In this document: piece by piece, positions 1 to 11,383 of the stretch
Position numbering within the stretch: position 1 is the stretch's first letter
Layout: every line of letters starts with the position of its first letter
NCBI RefSeq assembly: GCF_000264785.1
Contig: NZ_AFJI01000007.1
Span: 26,156 to 90,155 of the forward strand
Origin: Edwardsiella ictaluri ATCC 33202
Lineage (GTDB): Bacteria; Pseudomonadota; Gammaproteobacteria; Enterobacterales; Enterobacteriaceae
Direction: 5' to 3'
DNA length: 64,000 bases
Position numbers and translations under genes: made by a program
Notes under the pieces: model-generated
Seen by the model: only the letters and a program-made list of their open reading frames with translations
What the model was told of the DNA's origin: nothing
Databases searched by the model: none

Positions 1-849
1 ACGCTGTGCCAGCAGGAAGACGGCGGTTATCGGCAGCGCCGAAAGCACTGCCGCTGCGGCGAAATCCCCCCACAGGTAGTTCTGCGGATTGAGATACTGC
101 TGCATGCCGACCGCCAGCGTATAGGTGTTAACGTCGCGCAGCAGCAGCGAGGCGACCGGTACCTCGGTGATGGCGGCGATAAAGGAGAGGATGAACACCA
201 CCGCCAGTATTGGTACGGAAAGCGGCAGCAGTACCAGGCGGAACGCCTGCCACGGAGAGGCGCCATCCAGCGCTGCCGCCTCCTCCAGCGAGCCGTCGAT
301 GGTTTCAAAGTAGCCCTTGATGGTCCAGACGTGCAGGGCGATACCACCCATATAGGCAAAGATGACGCCCCCCAGGGTATTCAGACCGAGGAACGGTATA
401 TACTGACCGATCCGATCGAACAGGGCATACAGCGCGACCAGCGACAGTACCGCCGGGAACATCTGGAAAATCAGCATCCCTTTCAGCAGCGAGGATTTGC
501 CGCGGAACCGCATGCGGGCGAAGGCATAGGCACAGGTGGTGGAGAGCGTCAGGATGCCCAGCGCGGTGGTGACGGCGACCTTGAGCGAGTTCCACAGCCA
601 CAGCAGCACGGGGAACGGCGGTGGGGTCACGCGGCCGTCCGGCGCCGTCACGCTGATGCCCAGTGCCAGCTTCCAGTGTTCCCAGGAGATCTGGTCCGGG
701 ATCAGACTGCCGGTGGCAAAGTTACCGGTGCGCAGCGAAATGGCGATCACCATCAGTAGGGGGAACATGATCAGCGCGATAAACAGAATCATCAGCAAAT
801 GGGTGAGCCACAGGCGATAGCGCAGGGATTGGGGTTGAACCATGGCCAT
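1..849 (-). CDS. malG: Maltose/maltodextrin ABC transporter permease MalG (3' end cut by window)
   Basis: One of the two inner-membrane permease subunits of the MalFGK2 maltodextrin importer. Reading left from the ATG at 847-849, the frame is open to the window edge and gives 283 residues starting MAMVQPQ. They follow E. coli MalG (296 aa) almost residue by residue, including the EAAALDGA loop that contacts MalK. Only about 13 C-terminal residues lie outside the window. The gene starts 14 bp after malF on the same strand, so it is the last gene of malEFG. No frameshift is seen. The full gene was not visible, so the natural stop is not confirmed. Confidence 0.96.
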   Translation of the reverse strand, partial: MAMVQPQSLRYRLWLTHLLMILFIALIMFPLLMVIAISLRTGNFATGSLIPDQISWEHWKLALGISVTAPDGRVTPPPFPVLLWLWNSLKVAVTTALGILTLSTTCAYAFARMRFRGKSSLLKGMLIFQMFPAVLSLVALYALFDRIGQYIPFLGLNTLGGVIFAYMGGIALHVWTIKGYFETIDGSLEEAAALDGASPWQAFRLVLLPLSVPILAVVFILSFIAAITEVPVASLLLRDVNTYTLAVGMQQYLNPQNYLWGDFAAAAVLSALPITAVFLLAQR

Positions 850-863
850 AGTCAGGCGTCTCC

Positions 864-2441
864 TTAGTCAAAATTCATTTTGCTGGCTTTCAGATTGAGG
901 ATCGCCAGCGCCCCGACCAGCAGGAAGATCAGGGTTGCGATGGCGGCAGCCAGGCCAAAGTCTTGTCCGCCGCCGCCTTCGAAGGCGATACGGTAGGTAT
1001 AGCTGACCAGCAGATCGGTATAGCCAGCCGGCGTCGAGGTTCCCAGCATATCCGGCCCCCCGTTGGTTAACAGCTGAATCAGTACAAAGTTATTAAAGTT
1101 GAAGGCGAAGCTGGCGATCATCAGCGGCGTCAGCGGCTTGATCAGCATCGGCAGCGTAATCCGGAAGAAGTTTTGCAGCGGCCCGGCGCCGTCCATGGCC
1201 GATGCCTCATACAGATCCTCGGGGATCGCCTTCAGTAGCCCCATGCACAGGATCATCATATAGGGGTAGCCGAGCCAGGTGTTGACGATCAGGATCATGC
1301 ACTTGGCGGTGAGCGGATCGCTGAACCAGGCCGGTCGGATGCCAAACAGCTGGCTGAGCATCATGTTGATTTCGCCGAAGCTCTGGTTGAACAGCCCCTT
1401 GAAGATCAGGATGGAGATAAACGCCGGTACCGCATAGGGCAAGATCAGCAGTACCCGATAAGCGGCGCGTCCGCGCAGCGCCTCCCACTGTACCACGCAG
1501 GCCAGCACCATCCCGACGGCCACGGTAAAGATGACGGTCAGCACCGAGAAGAGCAGGGTCCAGATAAAAATGCTGATAAAGGGCTGGCGGATCCCCTCAT
1601 CGTTGAGTACCCGCAGAAAGTTTTTCCAGCCGGTGGTCACGGTAAACCCCGGGCTCAGGCGCTCGCTGCGCCAGTTGCCGTCGGCGTTGACCGCCTGATA
1701 AAAACCGCTTTGCATATTGGGGCGGTAGGCGATGCCACTTTGGTTGTCCGTCAGGGTACGGCCATCGTCGCCCAGCGTGTAGAGTGGGCGGCTGGCGGCG
1801 AACTGACGCAGCGAGCTCATGCGCAGCGCGGTGCCGTCAGGCAGCAGGGCGACCAGGCTGTTCAGCGTCTGACGGTGTTGGGTTACGGTACGCAGCGTGG
1901 CGGCGCTGCCCTGCGACGCGCTGTCTGCCACTGCCATCGAAATCTGTAGATCGGGCTGGCTCAGGTTAAAAGGGCCGGAAAGGTAGCGTTGACCGCTCTG
2001 GGCATCAGTGAGCTGCAGGCGCCACTGTCCACCGTCCGGATACAGGCTGAACGTGTAGGTCTGGCCGCTGGTGAACAGGCGCTGCAGCAGGACCGACTGG
2101 GCGCGCTCCTGGCTGAGCTGGTTGGTACTGCTGTAGTTGGTAAAGGCGATGGCGATGGTGCAGATCAGCGGGAACAGGACGAACAGCCCCATGCCGGCCA
2201 GCCCCGGATAGACATAGCGCCAGGCGTAGGCGCGCCGGTTGGCGAAGATATATAGCCCGCCCCCCAGCAGGATAAGGGTTAGCATGGCGAACAGGTATTC
2301 ACCTTGGGCATACATGACGATAGTCAGATAGCCGGTCAGCAATGTGAGCAGGCTGACCGCCAGCCATTTTAGCCCGGTACGCGGGTAGAGTTGGCGCGGC
2401 TCGCTGGCCGGATATTCAGTTTGGGATAGTGACATGGACAC
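864..2441 (-). CDS. malF: Maltose/maltodextrin ABC transporter permease MalF
   Basis: Larger inner-membrane permease subunit of the MalFGK2 importer, 525 aa against 514 in E. coli. The N-terminal third has several membrane segments and then the long periplasmic P2 loop typical of enterobacterial MalF (roughly residues 100-275), which contacts MalE. The C-terminal half is the binding-protein-dependent permease domain with the EAA loop ([10 protein letters not shown], around residue 400) that docks on MalK. It lies between malE and malG in the same direction. The malE-malF gap is about 130 bp and carries no obvious separate gene. No anomalies are seen. Confidence 0.97.
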   Translation of the reverse strand: MSMSLSQTEYPASEPRQLYPRTGLKWLAVSLLTLLTGYLTIVMYAQGEYLFAMLTLILLGGGLYIFANRRAYAWRYVYPGLAGMGLFVLFPLICTIAIAFTNYSSTNQLSQERAQSVLLQRLFTSGQTYTFSLYPDGGQWRLQLTDAQSGQRYLSGPFNLSQPDLQISMAVADSASQGSAATLRTVTQHRQTLNSLVALLPDGTALRMSSLRQFAASRPLYTLGDDGRTLTDNQSGIAYRPNMQSGFYQAVNADGNWRSERLSPGFTVTTGWKNFLRVLNDEGIRQPFISIFIWTLLFSVLTVIFTVAVGMVLACVVQWEALRGRAAYRVLLILPYAVPAFISILIFKGLFNQSFGEINMMLSQLFGIRPAWFSDPLTAKCMILIVNTWLGYPYMMILCMGLLKAIPEDLYEASAMDGAGPLQNFFRITLPMLIKPLTPLMIASFAFNFNNFVLIQLLTNGGPDMLGTSTPAGYTDLLVSYTYRIAFEGGGGQDFGLAAAIATLIFLLVGALAILNLKASKMNFD

Positions 2442-2572
2442 GCCCTCGTTTTACTTGCCACACCGGTGACGGCGCGCCGCTCGGGCGCGGTTGGCATCAG
2501 GTTAGCGCGGTGGTGAACCCACCGCGCCCGTCTGTGGGGGAACAGGCGGGCAGGCGGCGGGTCAGCCGGAGA

Positions 2573-3766
2573 TTATTTTTTGAGGATCCGCTCCTTGGCG
2601 CTTTCCAGTGCCTGAGTCACGCTCTGACGGCCGTTGATCGCGTTGATGATCGCGGCGCGCTCGGCGTACCAGAAGGCGCTCATCTGCGGGATGTTCGGCA
2701 TGATTTCACCGTTCTGTGAGTTCTGCATGGTGGCGGCGATGCGCGGATCTTTCTCCAGGATCTCCTGATATGACTTCAGCGCCACAGCGCCCAGCGGCTT
2801 GTCCCGGTTGACCATTGCCAGGCCGCTGTCTGTCAGCAGGTAGTTCTCAATGAACTCGGTCGCTAGCTCTTTATTCGGGCTGGCCGCGTTGATGCCGGCG
2901 CTCAGTACGCCGACGAAAGGCTTAGAGGGCTGTCCCTTGAAAGTTGGCAACAGGGTGATACCGTAGTTAATGCCGCTCTTATCGATATTGGACCAGGCCC
3001 AGGGGCCGTTGATGGTCATGGCGGTCTGTCCTTTGTTAAAGGCCGCCTCGGCGATGGAATAGTCGGTATCGGCGTTGATATGCTTATTTTTCACCATATC
3101 GACCAGGAACTGCAGGCCGGCGCGCGATCCGGCGTTGTCGACGCCGACATTATTGGTCTCGTAGCGGCCGTTGACATACTTGAAGGCGTAGCCACCGTCG
3201 GCGGCGATCAGCGGCCAGGTAAAGTAGGGCTCTTGCAGGTTCCACATAATGGCGCTCTTGCCCTGGGCGCGCAGCTTGCTGTCCAGCGCCGGGATCTCTT
3301 CCCAGCTCCTGGGCGGGGTGGGCAGCAGATCTTTGTTATAAATCAGCGACAGAGCCTCGACGGCGATGGGGTAGGCGATCAGCTTGCCGTTGTAGCGCAC
3401 GGCGTCCCAGGTAAAGGGGTAGAGCTTCTCCTGAAACGCTTTGGACGGATGGACTTCGGCCAGCAGGCCGGACTGGGCATAGCCGCCAAAGCGGTCATGG
3501 GCCCAGAAGATGATATCTGGGCCGTCACCGGTGGCCGCAACCTGGGGGAATTTTTCCTCCAGCTTGTCCGGGTGCTCTACGGTCACCTTGATGCCGGTCT
3601 CCTGTTCGAACTTCTTGCCCACGTCCGCCAGACCGTTATACCCCTTGTCACCGTTGATCCAGATGACCAGCTTACCCTCTTCGATCTTGGCCAGCGCCGG
3701 TGCAGCGATGACCAGTGCGGCCAGTGCGCTGAGAGCGATGGTTTTTATAGTGGATGTCTTTGTCAT
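2573..3766 (-). CDS. malE: Periplasmic maltose/maltodextrin-binding protein MalE
   Basis: High-affinity periplasmic receptor that delivers maltose and maltodextrins to MalFGK2. The ATG at 3764-3766 gives 397 aa (E. coli MalE has 396) with a Sec signal peptide of about 26 residues ending APALA before the mature KIEEGK start. The open frame extends 12 codons upstream, but those residues precede the signal peptide and have no counterpart in the family, so the shorter start is preferred. The mature protein follows E. coli MalE throughout. It is the first gene of malEFG and diverges from malK. Expression is expected to need MalT and CRP, whose candidate sites lie in 3767-4251. Confidence 0.97.
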   Translation of the reverse strand: MTKTSTIKTIALSALAALVIAAPALAKIEEGKLVIWINGDKGYNGLADVGKKFEQETGIKVTVEHPDKLEEKFPQVAATGDGPDIIFWAHDRFGGYAQSGLLAEVHPSKAFQEKLYPFTWDAVRYNGKLIAYPIAVEALSLIYNKDLLPTPPRSWEEIPALDSKLRAQGKSAIMWNLQEPYFTWPLIAADGGYAFKYVNGRYETNNVGVDNAGSRAGLQFLVDMVKNKHINADTDYSIAEAAFNKGQTAMTINGPWAWSNIDKSGINYGITLLPTFKGQPSKPFVGVLSAGINAASPNKELATEFIENYLLTDSGLAMVNRDKPLGAVALKSYQEILEKDPRIAATMQNSQNGEIMPNIPQMSAFWYAERAAIINAINGRQSVTQALESAKERILKK

Positions 3767-4251
3767 TGTGCAGTCCTTGTAGTCCTGTCGGGGGGAGTTC
3801 ACGAACGCGGGTCGGGGGTCGGTGGCCGCGTATCGTACGCTGCGTTCATGGGGCTATCGCCGTGTTCCGGTCATTCGCCGGGGGCAGAAGCGCCGATGTT
3901 GTGCCATAGTCCGCGAGACCCGCCCGATTCTCATCCTCCCCCGCTCTACGCCCTGTGGGGCTTTCTTGTGATCTGCTTAACACAACTTGGCAATATGTGG
4001 TGAATGGCACGAAATCTCTGAGGCGATTTTGCAGCCACGATCACGATTCTTTCGCCGCAGAGGCGCTCTCCGGCCCGATCCGCTGTGCGCTATCCTCCCG
4101 CCTTCTCCGCCAGCAAAAAAGCGCTGATGGATGATCCCCGGGTGCGGGTTTTTCGCGCACCATCATCTCCATTCATTGAGACGCAGCGCCCTTTCCCCAC
4201 CATCTGTGGCGTGTGCTGCGGCCATCCCTTGGCAACGGACAGGAGCGGTGC
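3767..4251. promoter_or_regulatory. Divergent malE/malK control region
   Basis: A 485-bp non-coding stretch between the divergent malEFG and malK-lamB-malM operons. A MalT-box-like decamer (GGGGAGGATG, one mismatch to GGGGAKGAGG) is on the minus strand at 3932-3941. A weaker one is at 4091-4100 (minus strand). A CRP-like site (TGTGA-N6-TAACA) lies at 3967-3982 between them. In E. coli this interval carries arrays of MalT boxes and CRP sites that activate both operons together, so the arrangement fits. The boxes were found by eye against the remembered consensus. Promoter hexamers were not assigned. Confidence 0.6.
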
Positions 4252-5361
4252 ATGGCGAACGTATCACTGCGTAATGTGTATAAGGCGTACGGTGAGGCCG
4301 TGATCTCCCGGGATATTAACCTGGACATCGAGGATGGCGAGTTTGTGGTGTTCGTTGGCCCCTCTGGCTGTGGTAAATCGACGCTGCTGCGCATGATCGC
4401 CGGCCTGGAGGATATTACCTCCGGCGAGCTGCAGATTGCCGGGGTGCGGATGAATGAGGTGCCGCCGGCGAAGCGCGGCATCGGCATGGTGTTTCAGTCC
4501 TATGCCCTGTATCCGCACCTGTCGGTCGCAGACAACATGTCGTTTGGCCTCAAGCTGGCCGGTGTCAGCAAGGCGGAGATCCAGCAGCGGGTGAATCAGG
4601 TGGCGGAGACCCTGCAGCTGGCGCACCTGCTGGACAGGCGCCCCAAGGCACTCTCCGGCGGTCAGCGTCAGCGGGTGGCCATTGGCCGTACCCTGGTGGC
4701 AGAGCCGGATGTCTTTCTGCTGGATGAGCCGCTCTCTAACCTGGATGCCGCGCTGCGGGTACAGATGCGCATCGAGATCTCCCGTCTGCATAAGCGCCTG
4801 CAGCGCACCATGATTTACGTCACCCACGATCAGGTGGAGGCGATGACTCTGGCAGACAAGATTGTGGTGCTGGACGCCGGACGCGTTGCCCAGGTCGGTA
4901 AGCCGCTGGCGCTGTACCACTATCCCGCCGATCGGTTTGTCGCCGGCTTTATCGGCTCCCCCAAAATGAACTTCCTGCCGGTAAAAGTGAGCGAAGCACA
5001 GCCGCAGCGCGTACAGGTTGAACTCCCCAACGGCCAGCATATCTGGCTGCCGGTGGCGGGAGAGGGGCTACGCCCCGGTAGCAACCTGTCGCTGGGGATC
5101 CGCCCCGAGCATCTGGTGCCCAGTGCCGCAGCCGATGTGACGTTGTCGGGCGAGGTTCAGGTTGTCGAGCAGTTGGGCAACGAAACCCAGATCCATATCC
5201 AGATCCCGGCCCTGCGTCAAAACCTGGTGTACCGCCAGAACGACGTGGTGTTGGTCGATGAAGGCGCTACGCTGGCTATCGGCCTGCCTGCGGAGCGTTG
5301 CCACCTGTTTCGGGAGGACGGCAGCGCCTGTCAGCGGTTGTATCAGGAGCCGGGAGTGTAG
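4252..5361 (+). CDS. malK: Maltose/maltodextrin transporter ATP-binding protein MalK
   Basis: ATPase subunit of the MalFGK2 importer, 369 aa (E. coli 371). Walker [10 protein letters not shown] is at residues 36-44, the LSGGQ signature at 134-138, Walker B FLLDEP at 155-160 and the switch histidine at about 192. The C-terminal third is the regulatory OB-type domain which in E. coli also binds and restrains MalT. The start MANVSLRNV has AGGAG at 4241-4245. The frame runs 13 codons further upstream, but those lack family support. It is first in the malK-lamB-malM operon. Confidence 0.97.
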   Translation: MANVSLRNVYKAYGEAVISRDINLDIEDGEFVVFVGPSGCGKSTLLRMIAGLEDITSGELQIAGVRMNEVPPAKRGIGMVFQSYALYPHLSVADNMSFGLKLAGVSKAEIQQRVNQVAETLQLAHLLDRRPKALSGGQRQRVAIGRTLVAEPDVFLLDEPLSNLDAALRVQMRIEISRLHKRLQRTMIYVTHDQVEAMTLADKIVVLDAGRVAQVGKPLALYHYPADRFVAGFIGSPKMNFLPVKVSEAQPQRVQVELPNGQHIWLPVAGEGLRPGSNLSLGIRPEHLVPSAAADVTLSGEVQVVEQLGNETQIHIQIPALRQNLVYRQNDVVLVDEGATLAIGLPAERCHLFREDGSACQRLYQEPGV

Positions 5362-5387
5362 CTCCCTACCCTGTGACAACGCATTGA

Positions 5388-6707
<1,320 letters not shown>

Positions 6708-6715
6708 GGGGCTGA

Positions 6716-6733
6716 GGCGGTGCCTGCACCGCC
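6716..6733 (+). other. Hairpin in the lamB-malM gap
   Basis: A GC-rich inverted repeat (GGCGGT / ACCGCC, with the inner bases also complementary) starts 8 bp after the lamB stop. There is no U-run, so it is unlikely to be a full terminator. Such a hairpin could protect the 3' end of the lamB message or attenuate malM expression. Confidence 0.45.
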
Positions 6734-6803
6734 CGGATTGCACGCCGGTGTCCCTTGCCTGACGCCGGCTGTGCCGTACGAAAGAAGGATAATAAGGATA
6801 ATA

Positions 6804-7703
6804 ATGATGAAAATCGCCTTAAACCGTCTCTCCCGCGGCGTATTGCTGGCCTGTGCGCTCTGTTGCACGCCACAGGCGTTCGCCGATACCTTGCTCCCGA
6901 CGGATGTGGCCGCGGCGCCGGAGTTGAGCCATGCGGCTCTGCAGGCACTACACTGGCAGCCGCTGACGCCGCCGGTGGACACCACCTTCACCCTGGGTGC
7001 TGAAAGTCAGACGCTGGCACAGGGGGATATCCAGGGGGCCGTCGCTGCTCTGACCCTGCCGGCGAACCGGGGTTCGCTAGAGATAACCTTAAGCAGCCGG
7101 CTGCACAATAAGCGGCTGTATGTCCCCAATGTGTTGGTGCTCGATCAGCATCTGCGCCCGGCGGCCTACTACCCCGGCAGCTACTTTACCTACCGCCAGC
7201 CCGGCGTGATGAGCGGCGATCGGTTGGAGGGGACGCTGAAGCTGACGCCGGTGCTGGGTCAGCAGCAGATTTATCTGCTGATTTATACCACCCGTCAGGA
7301 TCTGGCCACGACGACCCGTATGGTTAACCCCGCCAAGGCCTATGCCGCCGGCGTGGGTAATGCGGTGCCGGACATCCCCGACCCGCAGGCGATGCATGCG
7401 CCACAGGGGGTGCTGAACATTCAGGCACGGGTTGAGCGGCAAAGTGGCAATGTGATGATAGGCGGGCTGTTACCGACAGGGGATACACCAGTCGACGTGG
7501 CGGTTGGCAGCCCGGCGAGTACCGTCGCTGCGCCTGCGGCGCCGATGCTGGATGATACCGCCGCCTATTTCGATCGCAGCATCCGCAGCGCAGTACGCCA
7601 GGGCGATATCGATAAAGCGCTGCGCCTGATGAATGAGGCGCAGCGACTGGGGTCGACGACGGCCCGGGAAACCTTTATCCGCAGCGTAAAAGGCAAGGGT
7701 TAA
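6804..7703 (+). CDS. malM: Periplasmic maltose-operon protein MalM
   Basis: Periplasmic protein of unknown exact role, co-expressed with malK-lamB. It has 299 aa (E. coli MalM 306) and a signal peptide of about 27 residues ending PQAFA. The double ATG at 6804 and 6807 follows AAGGAT at 6794-6799. The upstream in-frame extension overlaps the lamB-malM hairpin and would put a hydrophilic leader before the signal peptide, so it was left out. The middle is an all-beta-looking segment rich in YYPGSYF-type motifs. An Ala/Pro-rich linker (around residues 225-260) precedes a short helical C-terminal tail. It is the last gene of the operon and is followed by a strong terminator at 7760. Confidence 0.93.
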   Translation: MMKIALNRLSRGVLLACALCCTPQAFADTLLPTDVAAAPELSHAALQALHWQPLTPPVDTTFTLGAESQTLAQGDIQGAVAALTLPANRGSLEITLSSRLHNKRLYVPNVLVLDQHLRPAAYYPGSYFTYRQPGVMSGDRLEGTLKLTPVLGQQQIYLLIYTTRQDLATTTRMVNPAKAYAAGVGNAVPDIPDPQAMHAPQGVLNIQARVERQSGNVMIGGLLPTGDTPVDVAVGSPASTVAAPAAPMLDDTAAYFDRSIRSAVRQGDIDKALRLMNEAQRLGSTTARETFIRSVKGKG

Positions 7704-7759
7704 ACGGCGGGGCGCAAAGACGCCCCACCGTACTGCGTTACGGATGTGGCTTGATGACT

Positions 7760-7785
7760 GGTGCGCAACGGCGCACCTTTTTTGT
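7760..7785 (+). terminator. Intrinsic terminator after malM
   Basis: A 7-bp perfect stem GGTGCGC / GCGCACC with an AACG loop is followed by a run of six T. It ends the malK-lamB-malM transcript before ubiC. Confidence 0.85.
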
Positions 7786-7966
7786 TTATTGCCGCCCTTG
7801 CAGGCGTTTGCATGCTTGTTGTGGTTTCCACTTTTTTTTGTTAGTCAAATGCTCATGGATTGCTGCAAGAGTGCCCCAGGCAGTGAATCTGCGGTACACT
7901 GAAACGTAATAAGGCGCGCTGCAGATAGCGCAGCGACGCAGGGGTTGAGACTATGGGGTGTATGGT

Positions 7967-8473
7967 ATGGCAGAATATTCTGCTGCGCTGGCGAATATCG
8001 ACTGGCGGCCGTTGGCTGACGCGACGCCGCCGGCGGACTATTGCAGCTGGCTGGCGGAGCAGGGGTCGATGACCCGCCGCCTGGAGCAGCAATGCGACAG
8101 GCTACAGGTGACGGTGCTGCGTGAAGGGGCGGTGGACCCGACGCAGCTGAGCGATGATGAGTGCAGGCAGCTGTCGCCCAGCGTGCAGTACTGGCTGCGG
8201 GAGGTGATCCTGCTCGGCGATGGTATTCCCTGGCTGTTTGGCCGGACCCTGACGCCTTCCAGCACGCTGGAGGGCGAAGGTGAGGCGCTGCGTCGACTGG
8301 GGAGTACTCCGTTGGGGCGCTATCTGTTCAGTGGGGTGGCGTTGGAGCGCGAGTCGTTGCGGGTGGGCTGTCTGGGCCTGCTCTGGGCCCGCCGCAGCCG
8401 ACTGCGTGTTGCCGGTCAGCCGCTGCTGCTGACAGAGCTGTTCCTGGCCGATGCCCCTATCTATGGTAGATAA
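7967..8473 (+). CDS. ubiC: Chorismate pyruvate-lyase UbiC
   Basis: Converts chorismate to 4-hydroxybenzoate and pyruvate, the entry step of ubiquinone synthesis, in the cytoplasm. The ATG at 7967 gives 168 aa (E. coli 165). The order [10 protein letters not shown], the [11 protein letters not shown] core and the [12 protein letters not shown] segment matches UbiC. A GTG nine bases upstream (7958) is a possible alternative start. It lies directly upstream of ubiA, which continues the pathway, and 256 bp after malM as in E. coli. Confidence 0.93.
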   Translation: MAEYSAALANIDWRPLADATPPADYCSWLAEQGSMTRRLEQQCDRLQVTVLREGAVDPTQLSDDECRQLSPSVQYWLREVILLGDGIPWLFGRTLTPSSTLEGEGEALRRLGSTPLGRYLFSGVALERESLRVGCLGLLWARRSRLRVAGQPLLLTELFLADAPIYGR

Positions 8474-8498
8474 CGCACCTAAACGGAGAGAGCAAGGC

Positions 8499-9362
8499 GT
8501 GGAGGGATGTGTGGCCCAAAGCAAGTGGCTGGCATATTGCCGCCTGATGCGGATCGACAAACCCATCGGTTCGCTGCTGTTGCTGTGGCCGACCTACTGG
8601 GCGCTGTGGCTGGCAGGCGGCACGGCGCCGGGGGGAAAGCTGCTGCTGGTTTTTACCTGTGGGGTGTTTTTTATGCGTGCCGCAGGCTGTGTGATTAATG
8701 ATTTTGCCGATCGCCACTTTGACGGTCATGTTAAGCGTACCTGTCAGCGCCCATTGCCCTGCGGCGCGCTGTCCGAGCGCGAAGCCAAAGCGCTGTTTGT
8801 GCTGCTGGTGGGGCTCTCTTTCGCACTGGTGCTGACGCTGAATGCGATGACGATCTGGCTGTCGGTGGCGGCGCTGACGCTGGCCTGGCTCTACCCCTTT
8901 ATCAAGCGGTTCTCCCATCTGCCGCAGGTGATCCTGGGCATGGCCTTCGGCTGGTCGATACCGATGGCCTATGCGGCCGTCGGCGAGAGTTTGCCGCTCA
9001 GCTGCTGGCTGCTGTTTGCGGCCAATATCTGTTGGACGGTCGCCTATGATACCCAGTACGCCATGGTGGATCGCGATGACGATCTGCGGATCGGCATCAA
9101 GTCGACGGCGATCCTGTTTGGCCGTTACGATCGTCTGGTGATCGGCCTGCTGCAGCTCGCTACGCTGCTGCTGCTGCTGTGGGTCGGCGATCTGAATCAG
9201 CTGCAGGGCGCCTATTACTGGGGCGTACTGCTGGCCGCGGTACTGTTCGTTTACCAGCAGCAGCTGATTACCCGGCGGGCGCGCACCTCCTGTTTTAGGG
9301 CGTTTATGAACAATAATTACGTCGGGTTGATCCTGTTTCTGGGGATCCTGCTGGCGCTGTAA
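8499..9362 (+). CDS. ubiA: 4-hydroxybenzoate polyprenyltransferase UbiA
   Basis: Integral inner-membrane enzyme that prenylates 4-hydroxybenzoate in ubiquinone synthesis. Starting at GTG 8499 it has 287 aa and aligns without a gap to the E. coli N-terminus (ME-x4-Q-x-K). A second GTG at 8511 with GGAGG at 8501-8505 has the better ribosome site, and ATG 8463 would overlap ubiC, so the start is uncertain. Both Asp-rich motifs are present: NDFADRHFD (around residue 71) and [13 protein letters not shown] (around 186). Eight to nine membrane segments are evident. It follows ubiC closely and is probably co-transcribed. Confidence 0.95.
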   Translation: MEGCVAQSKWLAYCRLMRIDKPIGSLLLLWPTYWALWLAGGTAPGGKLLLVFTCGVFFMRAAGCVINDFADRHFDGHVKRTCQRPLPCGALSEREAKALFVLLVGLSFALVLTLNAMTIWLSVAALTLAWLYPFIKRFSHLPQVILGMAFGWSIPMAYAAVGESLPLSCWLLFAANICWTVAYDTQYAMVDRDDDLRIGIKSTAILFGRYDRLVIGLLQLATLLLLLWVGDLNQLQGAYYWGVLLAAVLFVYQQQLITRRARTSCFRAFMNNNYVGLILFLGILLAL

Positions 9363-9369
9363 ACGATGC

Positions 9370-9395
9370 GGTGGGCGTAATGTCCGCCGTTTTTC
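9370..9395 (+). terminator. Intrinsic terminator after ubiA
   Basis: A 7-bp stem with two G-T pairs (GGTGGGC / GTCCGCC) and a GTAAT loop is followed by G and five T, 8 bp after the ubiA stop. Confidence 0.7.
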
Positions 9396-9650
9396 TCATA
9401 ATCGCTCCGTAATTATCATTTTCTCCTCCCTTTAGACCCACATTGATAGTCTCATCCCCGGCGTGTGGCGCTAAAGCTGAACGTTAAAATGAAACTGTAA
9501 GTTAACATTTCACCTTTCTTTGTTACCTGTCACAAAGCCAGGATGAATTTCGCCGGTGAGCAAATTTTGAACAGTTATGGTACGTCTTCTGCTATGTCAG
9601 GATGCGCCGCTTGCCATGGCGGCAACGCATTCAGGATCAGGAGAAGTATA

Positions 9651-11327
9651 ATGAGTGTCGATAATTCTGTGCCGACGCCGCGGGGCGACGAGCGGAGGGC
9701 GGCTGACGTCCGCCCCGGTTTTTTCAGTAAGGCGCGCATCATAGCCCGTCCGGGGTTTAACCGTTGGTTGGTTCCACCGGCGGCGCTGGCGATCCATCTG
9801 TGCATTGGCATGGCCTATGGTTTTTCCGTCTTTTGGCTGCCGCTGTCGCAGGCGTTGGGGGGCGGCGCGGCGCAGGCCTGTCCGGCGCAGATGTCCGCCT
9901 GGCAAGAGCTCTTTACCACCCGGTGCGACTGGCGCATCTCCATGTTGGGCTGGACCTATACCCTCTTTTTTATCTTTCTGGGCTGTTCGGCGGCGCTGTG
10001 GGGAAGCTGGCTGGAGAAGGCGGGGCCACGTAAGGTTGGGGTCGTCGCGGCCTGCTGCTGGTGTGGCGGACTGATGTTTTCCGCGCTGGGGGTCTACCTG
10101 CATCAGTTGTGGATGCTATGGCTGGGATCCGGGGTTATCGGCGGTATCGGCCTGGGGCTCGGCTATATATCACCGGTATCGACACTGATCCGCTGGTTTC
10201 CCGATCGGCGCGGCATGGCGACGGGGCTGGCGATAATGGGCTTTGGCGGTGGTGCGATGGTGGGGGCGCCGCTGGCGAATAGCCTGATGCATTTCTACAC
10301 CGCGGCCGGGGGCGTTGGCGTATGGCAGACCTTTCTGACGTTGGCGCTGATCTACTGGGTGTTCATGCTCGCCGGCGCGTTGGCCTATCGCATTCCGCCC
10401 ATCGGCTGGCGTCCCCAGGGGATGGCTGCGGCGACGGAGACGCCCGCGGCGCAGGGCTTCACCCACGTGGAGGTGCACGTCAGCGTGGCTTGCCGCACGC
10501 CGCAGTTTTGGCTGTTGTGGGCGGTGCTGTGCCTCAATGTCTCCGCCGGTATCGGTATTATCGGCATGGCCTCCCCACTGCTGCAGGAGGTCTTTGCCGG
10601 GCGATTGCTGGGGGGGACACAGAGCTTTGCCGAGCTCTCCTCCGCTCAGCTGGCGCAGATCGCCGCCATCGCCGCCGGGTTCACCGGCCTGTTGAGCCTG
10701 TTCAATATCGGTGGGCGTTTTTTCTGGGCCTCGCTCTCCGATCGCATCGGGCGTAACAGGACATTCTTTCTCTTTTTTGCCCTCGGTATGGTGCTGTATG
10801 GCTTGCTGCCGACGCTGGGTGCGCTGGGCAGCGTAACGTTATTCGCGCTGGCGTTTTGCCTGATCGTTTCAATGTACGGCGGCGGTTTTGCGACGGTGCC
10901 GGCCTATCTGGCGGATCTTTTTGGCACCCAGATGGTGGGGGCGATCCATGGCCGCCTGCTGACCGCCTGGTCGGCCGCAGGGATCCTTGGGCCGGTGCTG
11001 GTCAATTATCTGCGGGAGTATCAGCTCAGCCGTGGCATCGCCCGCGCTCAGGCCTATTCCGAGACGCTGTATATTCTGGCGGGTCTACTGCTGGTCGGCC
11101 TGGTGTGTAATCTGCTGATCCGTCCGGTCGATCGACGCCATACGATGAGCGAGGCTCAGCTGGCGCAGGCGCGCTCCCTGTATAAGGTGGACCCGAATGC
11201 TCAGCTGAGCTGGTCGGCGGACGCCGGCAGTCGACTGTGGGTCGCCCTCTCCTGGCTGGCTGTGGGGTTGCCGCTGCTGTGGGGATGCTGGATTACGTTG
11301 CTGCAGGCCGGGCAGCTGTTTGGATAG
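9651..11327 (+). CDS. MFS transporter, OFA (oxalate/formate antiporter-like) family
   Basis: Twelve-segment major facilitator carrier of 558 aa. The first segments (around residues 48-70), the long glycine-rich WLGSGVIGGIGLGLGYISPVSTLIRWFPDRRGMATG stretch split over TM4-5, and the GRFFWASLSDRIGRNRTF loop between the halves are typical of the OFA group, which includes oxalate/formate antiporters and E. coli YhjX. The ATG at 9651 has AGGAG at 9639-9643. The frame is open 36 codons further up without family support. It is longer than YhjX (about 400 aa) because of an N-terminal hydrophilic leader, a loop with two Cys after TM1, and a C-terminal extension ending in an extra membrane segment. Its substrate cannot be read from sequence. 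It stands alone between ubiA and plsB, which are adjacent in E. coli. Confidence 0.85.
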   Translation: MSVDNSVPTPRGDERRAADVRPGFFSKARIIARPGFNRWLVPPAALAIHLCIGMAYGFSVFWLPLSQALGGGAAQACPAQMSAWQELFTTRCDWRISMLGWTYTLFFIFLGCSAALWGSWLEKAGPRKVGVVAACCWCGGLMFSALGVYLHQLWMLWLGSGVIGGIGLGLGYISPVSTLIRWFPDRRGMATGLAIMGFGGGAMVGAPLANSLMHFYTAAGGVGVWQTFLTLALIYWVFMLAGALAYRIPPIGWRPQGMAAATETPAAQGFTHVEVHVSVACRTPQFWLLWAVLCLNVSAGIGIIGMASPLLQEVFAGRLLGGTQSFAELSSAQLAQIAAIAAGFTGLLSLFNIGGRFFWASLSDRIGRNRTFFLFFALGMVLYGLLPTLGALGSVTLFALAFCLIVSMYGGGFATVPAYLADLFGTQMVGAIHGRLLTAWSAAGILGPVLVNYLREYQLSRGIARAQAYSETLYILAGLLLVGLVCNLLIRPVDRRHTMSEAQLAQARSLYKVDPNAQLSWSADAGSRLWVALSWLAVGLPLLWGCWITLLQAGQLFG

Positions 11328-11335
11328 GCGAAGAT

Positions 11336-11363
11336 AAAAACGCCCGGTGCAGACCGGGCGTTT
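11336..11363. terminator. Bidirectional terminator between the MFS gene and plsB
   Basis: A perfect 8-bp stem CGCCCGGT / ACCGGGCG with a GCAG loop is flanked by a five-A run on the left and TTT on the right. It serves two convergent genes. Confidence 0.8.
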
Positions 11364-11383
11364 CGGGGGGATCTCCGTGCGTG

